Origin: Phellopilus nigrolimitatus
Taxonomy: Eukaryota > Basidiomycota > Agaricomycetes > Hymenochaetales > Hymenochaetaceae
NCBI GenBank assembly: GCA_021029095.1
Contig: JAJOHG010000003.1
Span: 558,001-622,000 of the forward strand
Direction of reading: 5' to 3'
DNA: 64,000 nucleotides
Positions 44,911 to 55,543 of the stretch are shown here, piece after piece. The position numbers and the translations under genes were made by a program. Each line of letters starts with the position of its first letter. Positions within the stretch are counted from its first letter, which is position 1. Under the pieces are notes generated by a model. That model was not told the DNA's origin and made no database searches. It worked only from the letters and a program-made list of their open reading frames with translations.

Positions 44911-47617
44911 AAATTACCCATACTAAGGAATAGTTTGTTAGCTCTATTTGAGTGGCAAGACAATAAATGTGGAAGCGTTAGCTAGATTGTGGCATTTTCT
45001 ATGTTCTGCAAAAAGTTATTGCGCGAATTCCGTAACACGGACGTAATTCTGGCTGCGCTTGACTTCCAGGCATTCTTGGATTGCAGGTCAGGGCCCAGGC
45101 ACCGCAATCGTATCGCGAACTCTGCTGCTGCCTTCTACATGTTGGCCTCATCTCTCGTCCTCAAGTGTAAATGTGCCCGCGTGTGTGACCAATAGAGCAC
45201 GGTTAGCAGTGAAAGAGTTTACTTGTAGGCAGGCGTTGGTCTCGAGAGACATTACGTAGTCGAGCAGGAGCACGAAAAATGTACAATAATGATTGAAAAG
45301 ACGTATAAGGATGTCAAGTTGGTGTCGTCTATTTGGCTACATCGAATGATCTTGATATGCCGTTATACATGAATTTCTCTTATCTCTCCCTTATCCATAT
45401 TTCGTTGTCTGCCAATCGTCTCGCAGCCAACACTCACCTATCTGCGCTATTATGAGCCGCAGCTGAATTCGAAACTCGAACGTACGTAACCAAATGGAGT
45501 CGACATGTTCGAACTTATCGATCGCTCTGACTGTTGGATTGGAATCGTGTCTGTCGCAAGATGGTCTACAAAACCTGAGAGATGATCAATGGGATACTTT
45601 CAAGGACGACCTTCTTGGAGCACTGAGAAATATAGGCATTATACCGAGTCCTCGCAATATATACGGACTTAAGAATGGTTACTTCCTTTGTTACTGGAAT
45701 AGAAAGCCGGTGAGCAGATACAGCTTTTTCCGGCCTCGTCATTTTTTTTTCTCGTCATATTAATGTATTCCAGGGAAAGAAAATTGGACTTTTTCAAAAT
45801 TTGCTTTCTCGTCTACGGAGTGAGGATACGCTGTTTAAAATGGTTTCCAATGGAATGTAAGTTCTCATGTCGATCTTGCCAAAATAAGTTCTCACTCGGT
45901 CATAACGGTAGATCAGTTATACATGTATACACTTCGGTGTGAGAGAAATATGTGGTAGCGCCCCAGGGATTTCGTTGACACAATTATGTCAGATCGTTGA
46001 AAATAGTCAAGGGACACTTTCGGTCGAGTATTATGACGGCCAGGCTTGAAAAAACCTTTAAGTAAGTCGTTAGTAGTAAGAGCATACAACGGGATTGATC
46101 TTCAACTTTTAAAGATCTGACAAAGCGCCAGACTCCACCCTTGCCATGCCCGAACATCTTTCAGGACCCTCTACAGTATCGCCGAAGCCCGCGAGTACGT
46201 CTTAACAAATACTCTAGATTTAAAGATAATAGCTAATACATCCGAACGTGTTTAGTCTCATCATTCGTGCCTGCAAAACGGCGCCGTTCGGATTCGAACG
46301 AATCTTCCGTGTTAGAAAGGCTCAATACGCAAGCGCTGTTGGCTGAAGCGCGTAACGAGGCTCATCAGGTTTACCTCAAATTTCTGTTAGGCATCTCCTA
46401 AATTCTGATGCAGCTACGTCAGGCGCGGCAAGAAACGGAGCTGCTCACACAAGAGCGCACCAGGCTCATGGCACTTATCCAAGAGCTCGATGCAGAATTG
46501 CGCGTCTTGCGGTCTCAACAACTGACAGTACCTGAGGCATTAAAGGACGGCGACGACGAAGTCAGAAAGCTGAACCAAGGACAGCAATCAAGAATGGAAA
46601 TAGGGAGGCATGAAAATAAAAACCGAGAAGAAGAGATTATCGCATTGGAGACTATGATAAGAGACCAACATAGTGCGTTGGAAATTTCGGTGCCTAGATC
46701 TGAAGTCGATCAGATGAAGACTCGTATATCCCAGCTGGAGAAAGCCATCGCTGATACTGAAACGCAGCAGACCGCTCTTGAAGATGGACTGAAGGGTTCA
46801 TTGCAAGCGGAGAAAGAGGCTTCGGACAGATTAATGAAATCCCAAGAATTTCTTCAAGCCTTCCAAAAGGAACACGTGCTATTAGAAAACAAAGTCGCAC
46901 AGACAGATGAAGCACGATGGGTAACCGAAAAACGATTAGAGGAAAAGGAGCAAGAGGTCGAAAACGTAACGAAAGCTTTTATTTCCTTTCAACGGGAAGC
47001 AGAGGAGGTTGTTTCTAAGGAGCGAAGTCTCCGGGAATCAGTCGAGAATGTGAGCTCGTGCTTTATTACACTTGTTGCACACTTGCTCTGACTCACTGAT
47101 TATTGCAGAAACTTGACACGGTGCGACAGAGCGTGAAAGGCGTTTCTCAACTACTGGGAGAATGATTCACGAATGTCGCTGTTCATGTTCTGTGAAATCT
47201 TCCTCTTCCTTCCTCTTCCTTTCGTTATGCTGGTGTGGAATCTTGACATGCATGTACATGTACTTACTACGGCTTCGGACAAATCCGCGGCTCAAAACCC
47301 TCTTGAAGTTTGGATCTGATTTTCTTTGACTGTTGTATTGTAATCTGTGCCACTGAGATCGCAAATTGTGCAAATGCATGCTCGCTGAGCATTTTTCTCT
47401 CCTTGTGATTCCTTTCGCAATCAAGTATTGTATGAGAATGGAAGTAGAATGCCCATTTGATCGTCGTATGCACTGTGAGAAAAACAAATTCGCACGTTTC
47501 ATGTTGATACGTCTGCAGTGGATTCACATGCTCATAATTCACAAATCGACGACCGCACGCCCGCCCAGGAACATCCGCTCGAGTCTGCCTCTGCCTCACT
47601 TGATAATAGCCCGATCT
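44911..47617 (+). repeat. Tandem repeat unit C of the coiled-coil gene array
   Basis: Third unit, closest to A in its 5' part (CGTAACACGGACG, GGTCAGGGCCCAGGCACC) and free of the DNA elements. It ends with an exon-2 remnant like that at the end of unit B. Confidence 0.85.
45494..47165 (+). pseudogene. Copy C of lineage-specific coiled-coil gene, degenerate
   Basis: The exon from ATG 45494 gives a diverged N-terminus (VGLESCLSQDGLQNLRDDQW, then YGLKNGYFLCYWNRKPVSRY). The linker exon contains an in-frame TAA after SPKPASTS and a 2-base insertion in the segment equivalent to PDTFGRLV, which breaks the frame before AKRRRSDSNES. The coiled-coil exon (about 46418-47051) is open, with ELLTQERTRLMALIQELDAE and AIADTETQQTALEDGLKGSL, and joins KLDTVRQSVKGVSQLLGE-stop. 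Confidence 0.6.
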
Positions 47618-47999
47618 AAATTACTCATAGTTTGTTAGCTCTATTTGAGTGGCAAGACAACGAATGTGGTGGAAGCGTTAGCTAGATTCTATGTTCTGCA
47701 AAAAGTTATTGCGCGAGTTTCGTGTTGCGATTTCTGCTGCTACCTTCTACATGTATTAAGTATATGCGATTGCTCCATTTCTCGTTCTCAGTGAAGAAGT
47801 TTATCTGTAGGCAGACGTTGGCAACGCCTGCCTACAAAATGTACAAATGATTAAAAAGACGTATAAGGATGTCAAGTTGGTGTCGCTATTTGGCCACATC
47901 GAATGATATTGATGTGCCGTTCTACGTGGATTTCTCTTATCTCTCCCTTATCCGTATTTCGTTGTCAGTCCGTCGTCCCGCAGCAACACTCACTTGAAT

Positions 48000-48031
48000 T
48001 ACCTACCTACCTACCTACCTACCTACCTACC
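48000..48031. repeat. (TACC)8 microsatellite, unit D
   Basis: Eight uninterrupted TACC repeats at the position corresponding to the array in unit B. Confidence 0.9.
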
Positions 48032-48115
48032 TTATCTGTGCCTTTATCTTATATGCGCCGCAACACATCGGATTCGAACTCAAACGTTTATAACTAAAAC
48101 GAGTTGACATATTCG

Positions 48116-49748
48116 ATGACGATTTTGACTGCTGTGACTGTTGGACTGCAATCGTGTCTGTCGCGAGATGTCGAGGATCTACAAAGCTTAGGAGAGGATC
48201 AATGGGACGCGTTCAAGGACGTCATTCTTGGAGCTTTGGGAAATATACTAGTAGGTTCCAATCCAGGTGCTCGAAATGTATGCGGACTTCGGAATGGTTA
48301 CGTCCTTTGCTACTGGGACTCTCGGTCGGTGAACAGGATACAGCCTTTTGTTCGGCTTCATCGTATTAATGTAATCTAGAAACGACTCCTTCAAGGCTTG
48401 CTTTCTTGTCTGCGGAAGGAGGATACGCAGTTTAAAATGTTCCTCAATGGAATGTGAGTTCTGACGTCGATACTGTCAAGTTGGGTTCTCACTCGGTCAT
48501 AACTGTAGATCAGTCATACATGTATACACTTCGGTGTGAGAGAAATATGTGGTACTACCTCAGTAGTTTTTGTTGACATAGTTATATCAGTTCGTTGGAT
48601 TTAATCGAGGAACCCTTCTGGTCGAGTATTGTGGAGGCCAGTCTTGTAGGAACCTTTCAGTAAGTCAAAAGTAGTAAGAACATACAACGGGTTTAATCTT
48701 CAATTTTAAAGATCTGGTGAAGCGCTAGGCCCTACATTTTCCACGACTGAACGTCTGTTAGGACCCTCTACAGTTTCGTCGAAGCCCGCGAGTACGTCTT
48801 ATTTTGATACTTTGGATTTGCAGATAATAGGGCCTTATACATTCGAACGTTAAGTCTCACCATCCGTGCCCAAAAAACGTCGCCGTTCGAATTCGAGCGA
48901 ATCTTCTGTGTTAGAAAGGCTCAATACGCAAGCGCTTGAAGCGCGTAACGAGGCACATCAGGTTAACCTCAATCTCCTGTTAGACATCACCTAAATCCTG
49001 ACGGAGTTACGTCCAGGCGCGGCGAGAAACCGAGCTCCTCGTGCAAGAGCGCGCCAGGCTCATGGCACATAACAAAGGGCTCGATGCAGAATTGCGCGAT
49101 TTGCGGCCTCAACAATTGACAATGCATGAGGCACTTCAGAAAGGCGACGACGAAACCAGAAAGCTCAAACAAGGACCCCAATCAAGAATGGAAATAGGAG
49201 GGTATGAGGATAAAGGTCGAGAAGAAGAGATTATCGCATTGGAGACTATGATAAAAGACCAAGATATCGCGTTGAAAGTTTCTAAATCTGAAGTCGATCA
49301 GATGAAAACTCGGATATCCCAGCTGGAGAAAGCCATCGCTGATGCTGAAACGCAGCAGACCGTTCTTGGAGATGGACAGAAGAGTTCATTGCAGGCGGAG
49401 AAAGAGACTTTTAACAGATTAATGAAATCCCAACAATCCCTTCAAGCCTTCCAAAAGGAACATGTGCTGTTAAAAAACAAAGTCGCACAGGCAGATGAAG
49501 CACGACGGGTAACCGAAAATCGATTAGAGGAAAAGGAGCAAGATGTTGAAAACGTAATGAAAGCCCTTATTTCCTTTCGACAGGAAGCAGAGGAGCTTGT
49601 TTCTAAGGAGCGAAACCTCCGGGAATCAGCCGAAAATGTGAGCCACTAGTTTTACTACACTTGCCGCACATTTACTCACCGACTACTGCAGAAACTTGAC
49701 ACGGTGCGACAGAGCGTGAAAGGCGTCTCTCAGCTACTGGGAGAATGA
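48116..49748 (+). pseudogene. Copy D of lineage-specific coiled-coil gene, degenerate
   Basis: The exon from ATG 48116 gives MTILTAVTVGLQSCLSRDVE and VCGLRNGYVLCYWDSRS. The linker exon has an in-frame TAA just before VSPSVPKKRRRSNSSES. The coiled-coil exon (about 49019-49636) is open (ELLVQERARLMAHNKGLDAE, SKSEVDQMKTRISQLEKAIA) and splices to KLDTVRQSVKGVSQLLGE-stop. It lacks the start exon of gene E. Confidence 0.6.
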
Positions 49749-50176
49749 TTCACGAATGTCTCTGTTCATGTTCTGATAATACTTCTCTTTCCTTCCTCTT
49801 CCTTTCGTTATGTTGGTGTGGAATCTTGATATGTGCGGTTTCGGACAAATCCGCGACTCGGAACCCTCTTGAAATTTGGGTATGATGCTTTTAGACTGTT
49901 GTATCATATTCTGTAACACTGAGAGCGCAAATTGTGCAAATACATACTCGCTGACCATTTTGTCCCCTCGTAATTCCTTTCGCGATCGAGTATTGTATAG
50001 GAGGAGAATTAGAACAGGGCGTTCGCTGATTGCTGTAGATCCCGCATGCTACGATCATTTACGTACTTATTGCAGTACATATGGACCCATATTCCACCCA
50101 TGCTTGATCGTCGTCTACACTGTGAGAAAACAAATTTTCGCGCGTTCATGTAGAAGTCCGACAGGCAAGCTCGACC

Positions 50177-52081
50177 ATGTCTTCGAGCTCCATTAATCCT
50201 CAACGCACCACGGATGTCGTCCGCCATCTCGATCAGCCAGCAGCGAACGGTAGACCACAGACGGATCATACTGATGGGCATGGTGCGTTTTCAGCCTATG
50301 GTTTTATGCGACGGCAGCGTTCATGTTGATGCGCTGACTGTCTGTGCAGCTAGTGCGAGCTTGCTGGCAAAGCCGATCGGCCATCCTCATAATTCACAAA
50401 TCGACAACCGCCCGCCCGCCGCGGAACATCCGCACGAGTCTGCCTCTGCCTCACTCGATACTATCCCGATCTCTGCCAAGTTTGCTCTGTCGATGACCAT
50501 GCAGCTGGACACCAGTTTGGAATGGGATAAACTGAAACCCGACATTCATCGACGAATGAACAAAGCGGGGTTGACGCCGAGCCGCAAAGATACGTACGGA
50601 CTCAAAAACGGCGATGTTTTGTGCCTCTGGGTAACAACGGGGGTATGCCAGTCATTCAAACCGGTATAAAATACCAACGAGACATCCTTACGCACCACAG
50701 GACGCCCATGCAAGACATATAAAAGAGCTTCTTTCGAAAAATGGGCCAAGAACTAAGCTGAGAGATCAAGGGGTGTATGTGATGTTCTTCTTTCATAACC
50801 CAAACCCAGTGTGTTCCTAACTGTGCTTCATAAGGTTCTCAGTAACGTGTCACGAAAAGTATGTATGGATGTGCTCGAGCATTTCGTTTGCGTGTTCTAA
50901 TGTTGACGGTAGTTGCACGGCCCGCATAACTGAAAAAGGGTTTGAATCGTATTTTGATGATCGCGGGGAAACAGAAGTAATCAAGTGAGTGTTTTGCCCA
51001 GCACCATTTTTTGTTTCTATTTTACGATCTTCGTAACCAAAGGATCGAACACAAGTCTTCTAAAAACCATGGTGTGCCAGCCAAGACCGCTCAAGTACCT
51101 CAGTCAACGACGATGCCATCGTCTAGCTACATCCCCCAGACACAAGCATCTGGGTCGAACTTACCATCCCTCCCTATTCAATCGATGTTTGGCTACAAAA
51201 ATCTAGCGCAAGAATCGGTCCGTGAACCACATGCTCGCGATCCACATTTGCCCTATCGTCAGTCAGCATCTGTCTGTCTCGGAGACACGCCACACCCATC
51301 GAAAGCAGGAATATCCAGCCCAGTCTCACCAAACTTCTCTTCACCACCACGGTATCCAGCATGGCCCCAGACGTCTGGAATGCCATCTCACGTACAGAAC
51401 CCACAGATAAATCATAACGTCGCTCCCGCCATCCATATCGGGTCACAGAAGAGATCAGCGACTGCGTCGGACCTCTCCGAGAATCCTGGAGGGATGAAGA
51501 GGGCGAGACAAGAAACCTCGGAGAATCAGGCTTCTGGCGCTACTTCTTCACAACTTCATGAGGCTATAGCCGCCCGGAAGACGGCTGAAAAAGCGCTAGA
51601 AGCCGAACGCAAGGGTTGGCATGCGGAGAGAAGCTGTACAAAGCAAGCATGGAAAAAGGACCTTGACCGGCTCAGCAAAGCACGGGAGACTGATGTGCAG
51701 AAACGAAATGATCTCGAGAAACAGGTAGAGGAATTACACGTGGAACTGCGAACGCTGCGAGAGACCCTGACAACGGCCCAAGAGGACTACCAGAAGACTG
51801 CTCGCCACAACCAGGAACTTCGGGCCGCAGCTGAAGAGGCCATGAGAAATGAGCGGCGCCTTGCCGGCGAAAACGCACGGCTGATTGACGCGGAGCGTGT
51901 TGCCCGCGAAGCCCAGGAGCGCGCTGAGGAGTCGCGGATAAGTGTCATGGAAATACAGAAAGCCGCCGAAGAGGCGTTGGCATCTGAGCGATGTCGGCGG
52001 ATGGCGGCCGAGCAGGCACTCCTCGATGTCACGAGTGTGCTGAATGGAGTGGATGCCATGACCGTTTGCCCACGTCCTTGA
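50177..52081 (+). CDS. Gene E: apparently intact member of the lineage-specific coiled-coil family
   Basis: The start exon gives MSSSINPQRTTDVVRHLDQP and ends GRPQTDHTDGHA. An intron (about 50283-50349) is followed by LLAKPIGHPHNSQIDNRPPA, then LSMTMQLDTSLEWDKLKPDI and YGLKNGDVLCLWVTTG, the domain shared with copies A-D. The next exon gives DAHARHIKELLSKNGPRTKL, RDQGV and, after another intron, VFLTVLHKVLSNVSRK. Junctions between 50870 and 51045 are unresolved; one small exon does not join cleanly. The last exon (to 52081) is Pro/Ser/Gln-rich, then SQKRSATASD with GMKRARQE, a bipartite NLS-like pair. A coiled coil of about 160 residues follows (KRNDLEKQVEELHVELRTLR). No known family recognised. 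Nuclear localisation is inferred from the basic pair only. Confidence 0.65.
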
Positions 52082-55000
52082 CCGGCGTTTTTGACATTCA
52101 GCGACTTTTAGCCTGATATTGTTCGGGTCTGTACGCTTTGGAAGGTCCGCGAGCCTGTCAGCCTGGCTCATTATTTCTTAATGTTTAAACCTTGTGCGCT
52201 CCAGTTTCGCCCAGTTGAAGAGGTTTGTGCTCCAGAAATGATAAGCTTTGGCGAAGTTCACGACTTCCTTGTCATTCAGGCCTCCTACGTCTCGTTGATC
52301 TAGTCAGACCAGGAAGCTGGGCTGAGTTGTGTTCGTGCGCGTATACTATACGGTATAGTTCTAAAGAAGATGGCTGGCCAATGTGGGCTCGAATTCAGTG
52401 CTTATCGCTGTGATGGACAGAAGCAAGCGCAGGGTCATGAGATTATTTGACTGTGTCGATGCATATGCGCAGACCAATTGTCGGGAATGAAAGGCAGTCA
52501 TTCACTCGGAATGAATTACAAACGGACCATGCCTTCGCCTCGGGAACAGATGAGCCGGTGTCACTGTCATGTTTAGTTTTAGGCTATTTTGGAACGACTT
52601 CGGTGGTTCACCTGCCCTCTTTTTCCTTCTCAAATGATTCCTGGCGACATTTACTCACGGCGTTTTCCGCCTTCAAACAGTGTCATGAACACGTCTGGCC
52701 GTTCACGCACATCCTGCATTCAATGGTCGATGTCATTTTCCAGATATGCGCCGGCCTGTGGGTGCGAGCATCCTCAAGCAAGCTTATCCGTCTTGGCCTT
52801 CCTGACGCTACTCAACACAATTCGTTGAGTCGCCAGCACCCCAAAGAACCGCGTCCCTCCTCACGAGCCTCACATGTCCAGTCTCGTTTCCCAGCGCGCC
52901 TTCGCAACACGTCTTCAACTCAAAAAGGCGTTGCTCTATGCAACCCCGGGTCCCGACACGCATTCGCGCCTGTTTACCGGGAATCACATATGATGCACGC
53001 ATTTCTCGAGGCGCAGATACACGAATCTGTTGGGAGGTCTGGCCTAGACTGAAACTGCGGCCGGAAACTCTCGAGGGCCGAAAACGATCTTCCGCAAGCG
53101 GATGTGGGGAACGCGGGCGCCCCGTGACGCGCGCGGATTCGGCAGTCGCGCTGCGCGGTCTTTCGTTCATCTAGCTTCAAGACGCCCGTGCACACCCACC
53201 TGATCCTGATACCTGATCGCATCCCGCTGCATCGCCGCAGCGCCGACGGGCCCTCGGCTGCCCCTGCTCAAACCGCACGTCCCAAGCCATCGCAATTACT
53301 TGGCTCGCGATCAGCTCGGATGCCTGGTTCCTGCTGCTCCTTCTCCTGACTTTTACGTGCCTGCGGGAGCAGACACACACGCCCGCCCGCTGCCGGCCGC
53401 CGCTCTCGCTCTCTCCGCACACGAACCGCGCAGGTGACCTCTGGCATCGCGTCATGTGCCGTCTCGCGATGACGCCTCTGCCTCTCCCGTCGGCCGTCCA
53501 TCCGTCCACAGAGGCCAGGCCTGCGGACCCGGCAGAACGCGCTGCACGCGGGCGCGGATATGAAGTCCGCAGGCTGCCCCTTCCGTCCTTCGCCCACGCT
53601 CACGCCGACTGCTCTCTCCTCCTACGCCGCACGCCCCGATCCGGGGCGCGGGGCGCGGGATGCGGCGCACCGATACCCCCTCCGTTCTCCCGCCGGCCGG
53701 GGTTCCCAGCCGCTCGTCTCGGGACTAGCCTTATCGACGCCCGCCTGCACTCTCGAGATGCGCGCATACATGCACATCACGCGGGCGTATCCCTCACCCC
53801 GCACGCTTCCCTCTGCCCTCGCGCGCATCCGCATCTGCGTCCGCGTCCGAGAGCTCGCCGCCGCGCTGGCCCCATGTCTCCTTGCCGCGCGGGCGGTCAC
53901 AAGCCCCTCGCCTCGTCTCGCCTCGCCTCGTCCCGAAACAATCGACAATCGATGCACCCTGCTACCCCAGATACCCCAAGCTTCCCCGTGCGCGAACCCT
54001 CCTTCCACTTCCCGCGTCCCCTTCTGGCTTCACAGAAGGGGCCAGTCCTGCGGCGAGGGTCACGCGGGCGCCTCTAATTCATCCCCGGTGTCCCGCTGCT
54101 TCCTGCGCCCTATTTTGGGCCGTCGAGATCGATATGTACTTGCGCATATAGGACACAGACACGAGCACGGAGACGGGCGAAGACGATCCATGTTTCTCGT
54201 CAGGGCTCCAGAGGTACACACAGTAGTAGTAGTAGTAGCAGCAGTAGTAGTAACGAGGCGTAACAAAAGACATGGGCCTAAGTAAGTAAATTAGAAGAGA
54301 GCGTGAGCGATACGCATCGCTCTCATTATAGCTAAACGGGGTAGGGAACCAGAGGCGGCATCGGTAAGTAAGAAAATAAGAATACACGAACTTTGCGATT
54401 TCAAAGAAAGAAGAGAGAAGAGCCCCTCCTTTCTTTCTTGTACAGACTTTCAGAAACGAAGCAAAGCGGAGGGCACGGGTGCAAGAAACGAAGAAGGAAA
54501 AAGAAACAAGCGCTTCCAGCGTATCGCTGTTGTTCAGTTTTAAAAAAGGAGGAAGGCGAAGACGAAGGGCGTGTATCGGGATGTGTGTCCGTGCACAGAC
54601 GGTTGCAGACGATATTGTCAAAATTGTCAAAAACACCATAGGCACGTTAATTCCTAGTGAAAACATATAAGTGCACAATGCAAAGCCGAAACAACAGCAG
54701 TCAAAAAAGGAGGTAAAAAAAAACACGACCGAGAAAACCGCATAGTGTAAAAAAAGAGTATAACTTTTATCGTTGTCGTAGACTACTCACTCAAAGCACC
54801 TTTTTCATACGGTGGTGGTGCCGAAAGTATCGAAGATTTGAAAACAGAAGAACGAAGAAATAAAACGTCGTGAATCGCACAAGGCGCATCGGCGCCCCTG
54901 CCACGTCATCCCCTGCGTGTATGCGCTTGGAAACTCGGTAAAGAAATGGGAAACTTCGATTGCGATCGAGCCCTGGTGGCCCCAGGATGGTTAAAGCGGT

Positions 55001-55543
55001 CCTTCGTAGATAGAGTTTGCGCGAGAGAGATCGACGCAGATCGGCGGGACTTGCTTGCGTGTCCCGCGCACAGCCCCTGCGAAGTCGACCTGCCGCGATT
55101 GGTCTCCGAACATGCAGCAGCAGCTCATCGGCAGATTGAGATGGACGAGCAGCTGACCCCGTTCGGCTCCTCCGCAGCCCTCGTGTATGGGCAGAACGAC
55201 GGCGGACGACGCGCAGATCCGGACAGGGGTCTGCAAGAAGTCGTCCAGCAAACCTTGAAGACGATGGGGATCCAATGAGCAACAGGCGATGTGCGCTAGT
55301 CGATCGTCCGGTGATCCTCGCGCCGTCTTCCTCTCCACGCAAGCAATGCACCACACCGGCCCTCGGCTCGACTACTAACCAGAGCGTCCAGCACGTACCA
55401 CAATTGGCTTCACCTTCCTCCCCAGTCCGAAGCTGCCCGGAACCAAGACCAGCCCCAAACCTTTTTCTTCTTCCCAACCACCACCACCACCACCACTCAC
55501 CATCCCAAGATGCAACCGAGGCTAAGACGCCAACGCACGTCGC
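52082..55543. other. Large noncoding interval downstream of gene E and of the bZIP gene
   Basis: 3.46 kb. 52460-53052 holds an open frame of about 195 codons with no family resemblance. 53050-54100 is strongly GC-rich, with overlapping open frames on both strands that look like composition artefacts. A GTA/GCA trinucleotide run lies at about 54222-54253. A 110-codon frame at 54946-55278 has a proper ATG but no recognisable motif. The part next to 55543 should contain the bZIP 3' UTR. No tRNA, rRNA or mobile element was recognised. Confidence 0.35.
54222..54253. repeat. AGT/AGC trinucleotide microsatellite
   Basis: A run of AGT units with AGC interruptions in noncoding DNA. Confidence 0.75.

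Larger units (their letters stand above)
47618..50150 (+). repeat. Tandem repeat unit D of the coiled-coil gene array
   Basis: Fourth unit, closest to B: it shares the TACC microsatellite, the hairpin and the linker-exon variants. Its 3' end merges with the promoter region of gene E, where the shared block CACTGTGAGAAAA also occurs. Confidence 0.85.

Noticed and set aside
48000..48031. TACC repeats considered as part of a regulatory or CRISPR-like array
   Set aside because: It is a plain 4-base microsatellite without spacers, present only in the B/D lineage.
53454..54285. Overlapping open frames of 200-240 codons on the plus strand
   Set aside because: Region is very GC-rich with open frames in several frames on both strands at once. 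No motif, no convincing introns and no family resemblance.
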